Shown one piece after another: positions 34,913 through 43,828 of a stretch of 64,000 bases of DNA (positions are counted from its first letter, which is position 1; the number at the start of each line of letters is the position of its first letter). Under the pieces are notes generated by a model. It made no database searches and was not told the origin of the DNA. It was given only the letters and a program-made list of their open reading frames with translations. Source of the DNA: Aciditerrimonas ferrireducens (GTDB lineage Bacteria > Actinomycetota > Acidimicrobiia > Acidimicrobiales > UBA8190). Both the position numbers and the translations under genes were made by a program. The stretch is from positions 1 to 64,000 of the forward strand of contig NZ_JAKHEX010000004.1 of the NCBI RefSeq assembly GCF_023130475.1, written 5' to 3'.

Positions 34913-36462
34913 CTGGGGCCGGCTGCCGCGGGCCGGTCCCGGAGGGCCTCGGGGGGCAGGGGCGGGCCTTCGACGGGGACGAGCTGGCGGGCGGCACGGG
35001 CCTCGTCGACCCGGCGAACGGGGGTCCGGGTGGGGGCCGCCCGCAGACGTTCGGGTCCGCCGGGGCGTTCGAGGTCTTCGACGAGGGCGGCGCAGGCCTG
35101 GGCGATGGCCCAGAGGGTCTGGGGGCTCTCGGTCTCGGTCGGTTCGAACATGAGGGCGTCCTCGACGATGAGGGGGAAGGCCACCGTGGGGGCGTGGACG
35201 CCCCGGTCGAGGAGGCCCTTGGCGACGTCGAGGGCCCGGACCCCGTAGCGGCGCCGGAGGCCGGCGGCCGAGACGACGAACTCGTGGAGGCAGGGCTGGT
35301 CGTAGGGCAGCTCGAAGCACGCCCGGAGCCTGGCCTGGAGCCAGCGGGCGTTCAAGACCGCCAGCTGGGCCACCCGGCGGAGCCCATCGGCCCCGTGGAC
35401 CTGGAGGTAGGCGAGGGCCCGGGCGAGGACCAGGGCGTTGCCGTGCCAGGAGTGGACCCGGCCGATGGACCGCTCGGGGACCTGGAGGTCGTAGCGGTCC
35501 TCCCCCACCCGCACGGGCCGGGGGCCGGGGAGGTAGGGGGCGAGGTCGGCGACCACGGCGAGCGGGCCGGCCCCGGGCCCCCCGCCCCCGTGGGGGGTGG
35601 CGAAGGTCTTGTGGAGGTTGAGGTGGACGATGTCGAAGCCCATGTCGCCGGGGCGGACCACCCCGGCGATGGCGTTGAGGTTGGCCCCGTCGTAGTAGAG
35701 GAGGCCGCCGGCGTCGTGGACCACCGCGGCGACCTGCTCGATGCGCTGCTCGAAGAGCCCGAGGGTGTTGGGGTTGGTGAGCATGATGGCCGCGGTCTGC
35801 GGCCCGACCACCTGGCGGAGGGCGTCGAGGTCCACGCCCCCGTCGGGGGCGGTGGGGACGGTGACGGCCCGGTAGCCGGCGAGGCGGACCGAGGCCGGGT
35901 TGGTGCCGTGGGCGCTGTCGGGGATGACCACCTCGGTGCGCCGCTCGCCGCGGTCGTGGTGCCAGGCCCGGACGAGGAGCAGGCCGGTGAGCTCCCCGGC
36001 GGCCCCCGCGGCCGGCTGCAAGGTGGCGGCGGCCATGCCGGTCAGCGCGCAGAGGGCCTCCTCGAGGGCGACGAGGAGGGCCAGCCAGCCCTGGGCGAGG
36101 GCCGGGGGGCTGGCCGGGTGGACGGCGTTCAGCTCGGGCCAGGCCACCAGGGCGTCGAACGCCTTGGGGTTGTACTTCATGGTGCAGGACCCGAGCGGGT
36201 AGGCGCCCAGGTCGACGGCGTACTGCCGGTGGGCCAGGCGGGTCACGTGGGCCACGAGGTCCCGTTCGCTGACCTCGGGCAGCGCCGGGGGCGCGTCCCG
36301 GAGGAGCTCGGCCGGCAGGAGCGTCCCGAGGGGCGTCTCGGGGACCCCGGTGTCGGGCAGCTGCCAGGCCCGGCGGCCGGGGACGGAGAGCTCGAGGAGG
36401 GTCGGCTCGGGGGCCCCGCCGAGCAGGGGGCTGCCCGAGGCCACCCCGCCGGGGGCGCTCAT
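34909..36462 (-). CDS. gcvPB: Glycine dehydrogenase (decarboxylating) subunit 2
   Basis: PLP-containing half of the glycine cleavage P-protein. LGSCTMKYNPK near residue 90, AHGTNPASVRLAGY, YYDGANLNAIAGVVRPGDMG and the PLP-lysine motif HLNLHKTFATPHGGGGPG are present. 517 residues. ATG 36462 overlaps the gcvPA stop (ATGA). With gcvPA and gcvT it forms most of a glycine cleavage system; gcvH and lpd are not in the window. Confidence 0.96.
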   Translation of the reverse strand: MSAPGGVASGSPLLGGAPEPTLLELSVPGRRAWQLPDTGVPETPLGTLLPAELLRDAPPALPEVSERDLVAHVTRLAHRQYAVDLGAYPLGSCTMKYNPKAFDALVAWPELNAVHPASPPALAQGWLALLVALEEALCALTGMAAATLQPAAGAAGELTGLLLVRAWHHDRGERRTEVVIPDSAHGTNPASVRLAGYRAVTVPTAPDGGVDLDALRQVVGPQTAAIMLTNPNTLGLFEQRIEQVAAVVHDAGGLLYYDGANLNAIAGVVRPGDMGFDIVHLNLHKTFATPHGGGGPGAGPLAVVADLAPYLPGPRPVRVGEDRYDLQVPERSIGRVHSWHGNALVLARALAYLQVHGADGLRRVAQLAVLNARWLQARLRACFELPYDQPCLHEFVVSAAGLRRRYGVRALDVAKGLLDRGVHAPTVAFPLIVEDALMFEPTETESPQTLWAIAQACAALVEDLERPGGPERLRAAPTRTPVRRVDEARAARQLVPVEGPPLPPEALRDRPAAAGPS

Positions 36463-37802
36463 CGGACCACCTTCGCGAGGGCGGCGGCGAACCGGTCGAT
36501 CTCCTCGCGAGTCCGTCGCTCGGTGACGGCCACCAGCAGGCCGTGGCCGTCGGGGGCGAGCTCGGGGTCGAGGGCGACCCCCCCGAGGAACCCCTCGTCC
36601 GCGAGGCGCTCGATGGCCAGCTCGGCGGGGACCGGCAGATGGAGAGCGAACTCGTAGAGGAACGGGGCCTCGACCAGGGGCCGGAGCCCGGCCACCTCCC
36701 GGAGCTGGTCCCGGCAGTAGTGGGCGCCCTGGGCGCTGCGGGTGGCGACCGCGGCCAGGCCCGTCGGCCCGAGCCAGGCCAGCTGGATGGCCGCCACGAG
36801 GGCCAAGAGGGTCTGGTTCGTGCAGACGTTCGAGGTGGCCCGCTCTCGGCGGATGTCCTGCTCACGGGTCCGGAGGGTGGTGACGTAGGCCCGGCGGCCC
36901 TCCTGGTCGACCGTCTCCCCCACCAGGCGGCCCGGGAGGCGACGGGCGTCGCGGGCCCGGGCGGCGAAGAGCCCGAGGTAGGGGCCGCCGAAGGAGAGGG
37001 GCACGCCGAGGGGCTGGCCCTCCCCGACCACCAGGTCGGCCCCCAGCTCCCCCGGGGCTCGCAACACGCCGGCGGCCACCGGGTCGAGGGTCACGACCGC
37101 CAGGGCCCCGGTCTCGTCGCAGGCCGCCCGCAGGGCCCCGAGGTCCTCGACGCAGCCGAGGTGGTTCGGCTGGGCGACGACGATGGCGGCGGGCGGCGGG
37201 GCCCCCTCGGGAAGGTCGAGTCGGCTGCGCCCCTCGACCAGGGGCACGGTGACCAGCTCGTAGCCAGGTCCCGCGGCCATGGTGGCGAGCACCTGCCGCC
37301 AGCTGGGGTGGACGCCTTGGCTGACCCAGACCGCGTGGCGGCCCGTGGCGCCGACCGCCAGGTGGACGGCTTCGACCAGCGAGGCTGCGCCGTCGTAGAG
37401 GGAGGCGTTCGCCACCTCCATGCCGGTCAGGCGGACCAGGAGCGTCTGGAACTCGAAGAGGAGCTGGAGGACCCCCTGGGAGACCTCGGGCTGGTACGGG
37501 GTGTAGGAGGTGACGAACTCGGGCCGGGACCCCAGGGCGCTGGTCACCGGGGGGATCTCGCGGTCATATGCCCCGGCCCCGGCGAAGCAGACCAGGTCCT
37601 CCCCCACGGCCCGGTTGCGCCGGGCCAGGCGGCGGAGCCCGGCGAGGACGTCGGGCTCGGGCCGGCCTGGCGGCAGGGGGGCCAGGCCGGCCAGTCGGAG
37701 GGTCGGGGGCACCATGGCGAAGAGCTCCTCGAGCGAACCCAGGCCGAGGTCGGCCAGCATCGCCTGGATCTCGTCCTCGGTGTGGGGCCAGTAGCCGGGC
37801 AT
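36459..37802 (-). CDS. gcvPA: Glycine dehydrogenase (decarboxylating) subunit 1
   Basis: Non-PLP half of the split P-protein. Begins MPGYWPHTEDEIQAMLADLG and has CFAGAGAYDREIPPV, TSYTPYQPEVSQGVLQLLFE, NASLYDGAASLVEA and ERATSNVCTNQTLLALVAAI, the standard GcvPA landmarks. 447 residues. ATG 37802 has GAGGAGG upstream, and the gene lies 22 nt after gcvT. A split P-protein contrasts with the single-chain GcvP I expect in most actinobacteria. Confidence 0.96.
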   Translation of the reverse strand: MPGYWPHTEDEIQAMLADLGLGSLEELFAMVPPTLRLAGLAPLPPGRPEPDVLAGLRRLARRNRAVGEDLVCFAGAGAYDREIPPVTSALGSRPEFVTSYTPYQPEVSQGVLQLLFEFQTLLVRLTGMEVANASLYDGAASLVEAVHLAVGATGRHAVWVSQGVHPSWRQVLATMAAGPGYELVTVPLVEGRSRLDLPEGAPPPAAIVVAQPNHLGCVEDLGALRAACDETGALAVVTLDPVAAGVLRAPGELGADLVVGEGQPLGVPLSFGGPYLGLFAARARDARRLPGRLVGETVDQEGRRAYVTTLRTREQDIRRERATSNVCTNQTLLALVAAIQLAWLGPTGLAAVATRSAQGAHYCRDQLREVAGLRPLVEAPFLYEFALHLPVPAELAIERLADEGFLGGVALDPELAPDGHGLLVAVTERRTREEIDRFAAALAKVVR

Positions 37803-37824
37803 GGCAAGTGCCTCCTCGGGTTCC

Positions 37825-38934
37825 TCACCGGGACGCCCCGGGGTCCTCGGGGCGCAGACGGGTGAAGGGTGGGGTGACGACGGTGGCCGGCTCCTCCTCG
37901 TGGCGCAGCAGCACGCGGACCGCGGTGCCATCGGGCAGGGGGTGTCCCGGCGCCGGGCAGGCCAGGAGCGCCAGGGCGATGCCCCGCCCGAGGAGCGGCG
38001 AGAAGCTGCCGCTCGTGCAGGTCCCAAGCGCCTGCCCGTCGCGCTCGACCGGCGCGCCGGCCCGAAGCGGCCGGCGGCCCCCGAGCAGGCCACGGAGACG
38101 CCAGCGGGGCCCCGCCTGGCGTGCCGCGAGGAGGACTTCGCGGGCGGGCAGCTCGGGCTTCTCCCATCCCACGGCCCAGCCGAGGCCCGCCTCGAGCGGA
38201 CCGATGCGGCCGCCGAGGTCTTGACCCATGAGGGGCAGGCCGGCCTCCAGCCGCAGGGTGTCCCGGGCTGCGAGGCCCGCCGGGGTCGCCCCGGCGTCGA
38301 CCAGGGTCGTCCAGAGGGCCGGGGCTTGCGCCAGGGGCACGGCGATCTCCACCCCGTCCTCGCCGGTGTAGCCGGTGCCGGCCACGACGCAGGCCGCGCC
38401 GTGGAAGGCCACCGCCGCGACCTGGAAGTGGCCGACGGCGGCCGCCTCGGGCCAGGTCGCCTGCAGGATCGACCGGGCCCTGGGCCCTTGGAGGGCCAGC
38501 AAGGCCCGCTCGGCGGTGCGGTCCTCGGCACCGAGCCGGGCTGCCACGACCGCCGTCTGCGCGGCGTTCGGCAGGACCCAGAAGCGCTCCGGTGCCTCCC
38601 ACCAGACCATGAGGTCGTCGGCGACCTGCCCGTCGGGTTCGAGGAGCAGGCTGTACTGGGCCCGGCCCGGCCCGATGCGTCGCAGGTCGTTCGAGAGGGC
38701 CGCCTGAAGGGTGCCGAAGGCCGACGGACCCTCGAGGAGCAGGCTGCCGAGGTGGCTCACGTCGAAGAGCGCGGCGGCCTCCCGACAGGCCCGGTGCTCG
38801 GCCACGGTGCCCGACGGGTAGCGCAGGGGCAGCTCCCAGCCGGCGAAGCTGCCGAAGGTGGCCCCGGCCGCCTGGTGGACCTCGTGGAGCGGCGAGCGCC
38901 GCAACGCCAGCGCGGGATCCTGCGAGGGCGGCAC
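37825..38934 (-). CDS. gcvT: Aminomethyltransferase (glycine cleavage T-protein)
   Basis: Transfers the aminomethyl carbon from lipoyl-GcvH to tetrahydrofolate. SPLHEVHQAAGATFGSFAGW, FDVSHLGSLLLEG, GYTGEDGVEIAVP, ARDTLRLEAGLPLMGQDL and the C-terminal barrel VLLAARQAGPRWRLRGLL support the call. 369 residues. GTG 38934 has TAGAGT 6 nt upstream, so the gcv operon appears to begin leaderless here. No gcvT-type glycine riboswitch can fit upstream of such a start. Confidence 0.94.
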   Translation of the reverse strand: MPPSQDPALALRRSPLHEVHQAAGATFGSFAGWELPLRYPSGTVAEHRACREAAALFDVSHLGSLLLEGPSAFGTLQAALSNDLRRIGPGRAQYSLLLEPDGQVADDLMVWWEAPERFWVLPNAAQTAVVAARLGAEDRTAERALLALQGPRARSILQATWPEAAAVGHFQVAAVAFHGAACVVAGTGYTGEDGVEIAVPLAQAPALWTTLVDAGATPAGLAARDTLRLEAGLPLMGQDLGGRIGPLEAGLGWAVGWEKPELPAREVLLAARQAGPRWRLRGLLGGRRPLRAGAPVERDGQALGTCTSGSFSPLLGRGIALALLACPAPGHPLPDGTAVRVLLRHEEEPATVVTPPFTRLRPEDPGASR

Positions 38935-38977
38935 CCCCTCACTCTAGGGGTCGCCGCCGGCCATCCCCGGCGGGCGG

Positions 38978-40627
38978 TCAGTGGCCGATCCCGACGAGGA
39001 CGGTCTTCGCCGCGAGGAGGGCCACGGCGAGCAGGATGTAGGCCCGGAGGACCACCAGGCCGATCCGCCGACCCCGGGAGGCGAGGGGAGGGTCGAGGAG
39101 GGCCAGGGCCGGCATGCGCCAGCGGGCCCGGTCCCGGCGGTCGATGGAGGGCCGCTGCCCGCGTCGCCGCAGACTGACCAGGCCCCCGGCTCCGAGCCCG
39201 ACCAGCAGGGCCCCGCCGAGCACGGCCGAGGTGATCCGCACGTCGATCGACGGGAACGCCGTCGTCACCATCAAGAGCAACGAGAGCACCACGAGGAGCC
39301 CCACGATGAGGGTGGCGAGCGCGTTCAACCAGGGCGGGTTGACCCAAGGCCCGAGGATCGCCCGATCGTTGCAGAGCAGCAGCAAGAAGACGATGGCGCT
39401 CGGCAGGAGGACCCCGGCGAGGGCTTGGACCCCTTCGGTGATGAGGCCGAGTGGCGCGTGGGGCACGAGGACCACCCCGGCGGCCACGATCACCGCGGCG
39501 GCGAAGGCGCTGTAGAAACCCTTGGCGTCGCGCCAGGAGCGGTGCAGGGAGTGCTTGAGGCCCATGACGTCGCCGACGGCGTAGGAGATCGAGAGGGTGA
39601 CGGCAGCCGCTCCGAGGATGGAGGCGTCGAGGAGGAGAATGGCGAAGAGGGCGCCGGCCGCCTGGCCGAGCTGATGCGAGAGCCCCCGGGCCACCCCGAG
39701 GGCGCTGGTGAAGTGGCCCGCCTCGGGGGTGTGGGCGAAGGCGAAGGCGGCGGCCACGACGATGGCGGCCGCGGCCACGTTCGTGAGGACCGCCCCGACG
39801 AAGGTGTCGGCTCGTTCGTAGTTCAACCAGCGGGGCGTGATGCGCTTGTCGACCACGTTGGACTGCTGGAAGAAGAGCTGCCAGGGGGCGACGGTCGTGC
39901 CGACGATGGCGATGACGAAGAGGACCGAGGTGGAGGTGAGGCCCCCGGCGACCCCTGGGACGACGAGGCCCCGGGCGACCGCTCCCCAATGGGGATGGGC
40001 CAAGAACGCCAGGGGGAACTCGACGAGGCTGGTCACGATGAGCAGGTACATGAAGCGTTCCCAGCGCCGGAAGCTGCCGGTGACGGTCACCGCGACCAGC
40101 CCGAGGGCGGCGATGGGGACCGAGACGACGGGCCGGACCCCGAAGTAGGAGAGGGAGAGGTCGACCCCGATGAACTCGGTCACCAAGGTGGCGAAGTTCA
40201 GGATCAGCAGGTCGACCACGGAGAACCAGGCCCAGAGGCTTCCGAAGCGCTCCTTGATGAGCCGGCCGTGCCCCACCCCGGTGACCGCCCCGAGCCGGAC
40301 CACCATCTCCTGGGCCACCATGAGGACGACGACGAGGACCGGCAGTGTCCACAGCAGCGAGGTCCCGTAGTTCTGGCCGGCCTGGGCGTAGGTGGCCACG
40401 CCCCCGGCGTCGTTGTCCCCCACCATGACGATGAGGCCTGGGCCCATGATGGCCAAGAGGGCGAGGAGCCGCTTCGCCCAGGACCGGCTCGGGGGCAGCT
40501 CGTGGTGCCGGATGGTCCCGAGGGCGCCGACGATGTCGCCGACGTGCGCCTCGTCGAGGACGGCGCCGACCTCCGGGTCGGCGGACGGGCTCGGCTGGGC
40601 CGGAGCCACCGTCGGCTGCTCTGCCAC
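38978..40627 (-). CDS. NRAMP-related metal transporter, NRMT-like
   Basis: 549 residues, about 11-12 transmembrane segments in the LeuT-fold NRAMP pattern. Helix 1 reads GPGLIVMVGDNDAGGVATYAQ instead of the usual DPGN motif, and helix 6 reads TTVAPWQ where manganese/iron transporters have MPH. Replacement of that methionine by alanine, with an extra acidic residue in helix 1, is what I recall for magnesium-transporting NRAMP relatives (NRMTs), so magnesium rather than manganese is inferred. GTG 40627 lies 6 nt from GGAGG within a perfect AAGGAGGTGA; GTG 40630 is adjacent. Downstream of a soluble MgtE-domain protein. Confidence 0.8.
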   Translation of the reverse strand: MAEQPTVAPAQPSPSADPEVGAVLDEAHVGDIVGALGTIRHHELPPSRSWAKRLLALLAIMGPGLIVMVGDNDAGGVATYAQAGQNYGTSLLWTLPVLVVVLMVAQEMVVRLGAVTGVGHGRLIKERFGSLWAWFSVVDLLILNFATLVTEFIGVDLSLSYFGVRPVVSVPIAALGLVAVTVTGSFRRWERFMYLLIVTSLVEFPLAFLAHPHWGAVARGLVVPGVAGGLTSTSVLFVIAIVGTTVAPWQLFFQQSNVVDKRITPRWLNYERADTFVGAVLTNVAAAAIVVAAAFAFAHTPEAGHFTSALGVARGLSHQLGQAAGALFAILLLDASILGAAAVTLSISYAVGDVMGLKHSLHRSWRDAKGFYSAFAAAVIVAAGVVLVPHAPLGLITEGVQALAGVLLPSAIVFLLLLCNDRAILGPWVNPPWLNALATLIVGLLVVLSLLLMVTTAFPSIDVRITSAVLGGALLVGLGAGGLVSLRRRGQRPSIDRRDRARWRMPALALLDPPLASRGRRIGLVVLRAYILLAVALLAAKTVLVGIGH

Positions 40628-40630
40628 CAC

Positions 40631-40826
40631 TCACCTCCTTCCGGGTCGAGGTCCGCACGGCCGTGCGCCCCGCCCGGGGAGGGGTCAGGCTCGAGGAGCC
40701 CGGGCGGCAGCGCGGGAACGGGAGCGAGAACTTGGGGGATTGCCAGGCTGCACCCGCGGTCCTCCTCTCTCCTCCGAGACCTGCCGCCACACGGTGCCCG
40801 AAGACCTGGGCACCAGGGCAAGCCTA
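40631..40826 (-). promoter_or_regulatory. Promoter and structured leader of the NRAMP-like gene
   Basis: Minus-strand TAGGCT (40826-40821) predicts a start near 40814 and a leader of about 185 nt ending in AAGGAGGTGA. The leader begins with a hairpin whose arms GGTGCCC/GGGCACC (40814-40808 with 40799-40793) enclose an 8-nt loop, followed by a purine-rich stretch and further GC-rich pairings. I looked for the M-box, yybP-ykoY and other known metal-riboswitch cores and found none. Regulatory role is inference. Confidence 0.4.
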
Positions 40827-40872
40827 GCCGGTCGCTGCGCCAGGATCGATGCCCGCACGGCCCGGCGAGGGC

Positions 40873-42162
40873 CTAGGCCTCGTCGCTCTCGGCTCGGCGA
40901 CGCCAGTTCTCCGGGACGAGCTGCTCGACGACGTCGTCGATGGTGACCACCCCGACGAGGCGGTCGTCGTCGTCGACGACGGGCAGGCTGGTGAGGTTGT
41001 AGTCGGTCATGACCAGGGTGACCTCGACCAGGTCGGCGTCGGTGCGGACCCGGGGCGGGTCGGGCTGGGCGAGCTCCTCCAAGCGGGCGGTCTCCGGGGC
41101 CCGCAGGAGGCCCGCGAGGGGCAGGGCGCCGGTCAAGCGGCCCTGGTCGTCGACGAGGAAGACGGTGTCGAGGTTCTCTGGCACCTCGGGCCTGGCCCGA
41201 AGCTCCGCGATGGCCTCCGTCGCGGTGGCCCCCGCCGGCAGGACGACCCGGTTCGGGCTCATGAGGCCCCCGGCGGAGTCGGGGTTGTAGCTGAGCAGCC
41301 GCCGGAGCTCCTCGCGGACCCCCGGCTCCAAGGCGGCGAGGATGGGCTCCCGGCGTCGCTGGTCGAGCTCGGTCAGCAAGTCGGCGGCGTCGTCCGGGGC
41401 CATCCGAGCGAGGAGCTGCGCCACCTCGGCGTCGCTGCGGCGGGCCACGAGCTCGAGCTGGTGCTCCTGGTCGAGCTCCTCGAAGACGTCGGCTTCGAAG
41501 GCCCGGTCCTCCCCCACGGCCTCGATGATCTCGGCCGCTTCCTCCGGGGACGCCTCCTCGACGAGGTCGGCCACCTGCCCAGGATGGAGCTCGTGGAGCC
41601 GACGGAGGCGCATGCGGAGGCGGGACGTCGGCACGTGGCGCAAGAAGGGCTCGACGTCGCGCCAGTCGATGGCGTCGGACCTGGGGCTCCGACGGCCGAA
41701 CAGGCGGCGGCGATGGCCCACGCAGGCCCCGAGGACGAGCAGCCGGCCGTCTCGCCACCCAAGCAGCAGGTCCCCGGCCACCACGAGCCGGCCGCGATGA
41801 TGGCGGGCCAGGTAGACGACCTGGCGGCCGGCGACGTCCCGTGCGAGGAGGACCTCGCCGGGGCGGCGCTCGAAGGCGGTGAGGCGCCCGACGTCACCGT
41901 CGGCCAGGACGAGGGGTCCCTCGTCCACGCCGACCAGCCGGTGGAGGGGGACGAAGAGCTCCTGGTCGCCCCGGCGGACGAGGATGCCGGTGACCGGAGG
42001 GTAGCCCTCGTCGGCGAAGCGGGCCACCAGGTCCACGACGCGGGCCAGCTCCCGTCCCTGCGGGTCGACGAGGGGTTGGCCCTTGAGGACTGAGCAGTGC
42101 AGGAGGTTCGAGTAGTCGAGCGTCGTGCTGCCCTGCTCGCCGAGGGCCTTGCCACCAGGCAC
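40873..42162 (-). CDS. Soluble PRC-barrel/MgtE-N/CBS-domain protein
   Basis: 429 residues without a membrane segment. N-terminal PRC-barrel-like half (about 15-125: LKGQPLVDPQGRELARVVDL, FVPLHRLVGVDEG), MgtE N-terminal helical domain (about 190-295: LHPGQVADLVEEASPEEAAE, LARMAPDDAADLLTELDQRR), then a CBS pair (SYNPDSAGGLMSPNRVVLPA to GVVTIDDVVEQLVPENWRRR). These are the cytosolic magnesium-sensing parts of MgtE, but the five-helix pore is absent. Next to an NRMT-like transporter, it may be its sensor subunit. The GTG start is weakly supported; 27 nt after the MerR gene. Confidence 0.85.
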   Translation of the reverse strand: MPGGKALGEQGSTTLDYSNLLHCSVLKGQPLVDPQGRELARVVDLVARFADEGYPPVTGILVRRGDQELFVPLHRLVGVDEGPLVLADGDVGRLTAFERRPGEVLLARDVAGRQVVYLARHHRGRLVVAGDLLLGWRDGRLLVLGACVGHRRRLFGRRSPRSDAIDWRDVEPFLRHVPTSRLRMRLRRLHELHPGQVADLVEEASPEEAAEIIEAVGEDRAFEADVFEELDQEHQLELVARRSDAEVAQLLARMAPDDAADLLTELDQRRREPILAALEPGVREELRRLLSYNPDSAGGLMSPNRVVLPAGATATEAIAELRARPEVPENLDTVFLVDDQGRLTGALPLAGLLRAPETARLEELAQPDPPRVRTDADLVEVTLVMTDYNLTSLPVVDDDDRLVGVVTIDDVVEQLVPENWRRRAESDEA

Positions 42163-42189
42163 GTCGCGTCGCCTCGGTCGCCGGTGACC

Positions 42190-42783
42190 TCAGGCCGAGC
42201 CGAGGGCCCGGACCGCCTGGTCGCCGACGTCCGCCGCCTCCGGCTCGTCTCGCAGGGGGAGCGTGCCCGGCCCCGGCACCACGCGGTGCACGGCGTCGTC
42301 GATGGCCTCGACCACCCCGCCCAGGGGCACGATGTTGAGGACGCCCTGCCCGCCTCGCAGGAGATCGACCACCTCGCCGTCGGAGCGGGCCAGGACGGTG
42401 GTCGGGCCGGCCAGCACGAGGCTGGCGGCGGCCAGGTCGACCCCGAGGCTCTGGCGGAGGCACTCGATGGCCCGACGGGCCCGCTGGAGCGAGACCCCCC
42501 CGTCGAGGAGCTGCTTGATCACCTTGAGCTCCACGAGGTCCCGATAGGCGTAGCGCCGCTGGCTGCCGCTGCCGTGGGCGTCGGCGATGGAGGGACGGAC
42601 CAGGCCCGTTCGAGCCCAGTAGTCGAGCTGCCGGTAGGTGATGCCGACGATGCCGCAGGCCTGGGGGCCGCTGAACCCTGCCTCCCCGGGGTCTTCGGGC
42701 GCGCCGCGCCCGGTCCGACCGCCCCGCCCTCCGACGCTGCCGACCAGCCGGTGCCCGACGGCAGACGATCCTGGCGTGCCCAC
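42190..42783 (-). CDS. MerR-family regulator, Rv1828/FtsR-like
   Basis: 197 residues. The winged helix reads ACGIVGITYRQLDYWARTGL, VRPS, then GSGSQRRYAYRDLVELKVIK, followed by LLDGGVSLQRARRAIECLRQ and a C-terminal EVVDLLRGGQGVLNIVPLGG domain. These match mycobacterial Rv1828, the corynebacterial FtsR, which affects cell-division genes. Here it is not beside garA but ahead of the MgtE-N/CBS gene, so a local role is possible. GTG 42783 has GGAGGAGGACGGAC upstream. Confidence 0.88.
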   Translation of the reverse strand: MGTPGSSAVGHRLVGSVGGRGGRTGRGAPEDPGEAGFSGPQACGIVGITYRQLDYWARTGLVRPSIADAHGSGSQRRYAYRDLVELKVIKQLLDGGVSLQRARRAIECLRQSLGVDLAAASLVLAGPTTVLARSDGEVVDLLRGGQGVLNIVPLGGVVEAIDDAVHRVVPGPGTLPLRDEPEAADVGDQAVRALGSA

Positions 42784-42873
42784 GTCCGTCCTCCTCCATC
42801 CGCCGCTCGACCGCCACCGCCCGCCCGACGGTGCGCCCGCGACCGATACGGCTCCGGCTCCGCAGGCCCGATG

Positions 42874-43140
42874 CTAGCCGGCCGGACGTGGTGGAGGGGG
42901 GGATCCGCCGCCGAGGACCGGGCGGCGTTCGACCTCGAGGGTCAGCCGCGACAGGCCGACCCGGCGGCAGCGGGGGCACCAGGCCACGAGGTGGCCCGGG
43001 GCGCTCGGCTCGACCTCCTCCTGGCAGGTGCGGCAGCGGTGCACGAGCCGGACCCGGGAGGTCTCGGGCTCGGGTGCACCCCGGTCGTGCGGACCGGGCG
43101 AACCGGCGGGGGCGGAGAGGACGGATCTCGGGTGCGCCAT
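42874..43140 (-). CDS. Small zinc-ribbon-like protein
   Basis: About 88 residues from ATG 43140. The core HRCRTCQEEVEP ... AWCPRCRRVGLS gives two CxxC pairs, a probable zinc ribbon, in a Pro/Gly-rich context. An upstream TTG (43179) would add 13 residues; neither start has ideal signals. Function unknown. Confidence 0.5.
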   Translation of the reverse strand: MAHPRSVLSAPAGSPGPHDRGAPEPETSRVRLVHRCRTCQEEVEPSAPGHLVAWCPRCRRVGLSRLTLEVERRPVLGGGSPPPPRPAG

Positions 43141-43202
43141 CCCTTCTCTCGTCGGCACCACGCGTGACGAGTTGAGCAACGTTCGGACACCCAGCGTCGC
43201 CC

Positions 43203-43721
43203 TCAGGCCAGGCGGCGGAGCTCGGCCTGGTAGCGAGCGGCGTTGCGGACGTACTCCTCGGCCGAGGCACGGACCAGCTCGAGGCTCCCCCGGCCCTCGT
43301 GGACCGTGGCCGGGACCCCCAGGGCGAGGGCGCCCGGGGGCACGGTCATGCGGTTGGGGACCACGGCGTTGGCGCCCACGATCGCCCCGCTGCCCACGAC
43401 CGCGAAGTGCAGGACCACCGAGCCCGAGCCCACCAGGGCCTCGTCCGCGACGGTGCAGCCTTCGAGGTGGGCGAGGTGCCCGATGACGCAGCCGGCACCG
43501 ATCTCAGTCGGGAACCCGGGCCCGGCGTGGACCACGGTGCCGTCCTGCACCGAGGTGCGGGCCCCGACCGTGATCTGGCCGAAGTCGCCCCGGAGGACCG
43601 CCCCGGGCCAGATCGACGCCTGGGGCCCGATACGGACGGCCCCGATGACGACGGCGTCGGGGTGCACGAAGGCGTCGGGGTCGATCTCGGGTTCGACCGC
43701 TCCGAGGGCGTAGATCGGCAC
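43203..43721 (-). CDS. Gamma-class carbonic anhydrase-like protein
   Basis: 172 residues, left-handed beta-helix hexapeptide repeats (FVHPDAVVIGAVRIGPQASI, VLRGDFGQITVGARTSVQDG). The metal histidines are in VVHAGPG and IGHLAHLEGC, as in YrdA/PaaY-type gamma-CA relatives; whether it hydrates CO2 is uncertain. GTG 43721 with TAGGCT 8 nt upstream. Confidence 0.9.
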   Translation of the reverse strand: MPIYALGAVEPEIDPDAFVHPDAVVIGAVRIGPQASIWPGAVLRGDFGQITVGARTSVQDGTVVHAGPGFPTEIGAGCVIGHLAHLEGCTVADEALVGSGSVVLHFAVVGSGAIVGANAVVPNRMTVPPGALALGVPATVHEGRGSLELVRASAEEYVRNAARYQAELRRLA

Positions 43722-43828
43722 GGGGGTGGAGCCTAGCGAGCACTGGCCGGCCAGCTCGGAGGTGGGCTCGGCACGATCCGGCCGGGGTGCCCTGGCGCGG
43801 GGCGTGCGAGGCCCTAAAGTGCCCCGCC

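Noticed and set aside
32192-36865. A 1,557-codon open frame on the minus strand
   Set aside because: It crosses real gcvPB, gcvPA and ctaG genes in other frames, is Arg/Pro/Gly/Ala-rich and has no domain; stop codons are simply rare in this GC-rich DNA.
38978-40627. Annotation as a manganese transporter MntH
   Set aside because: The DPGN and MPH motifs that coordinate transition metals are replaced by DNDAGG and APW.
40631-40826. Known M-box or yybP-ykoY riboswitch in the NRAMP leader
   Set aside because: I could not find the conserved cores of either family; left as an unassigned structured leader.
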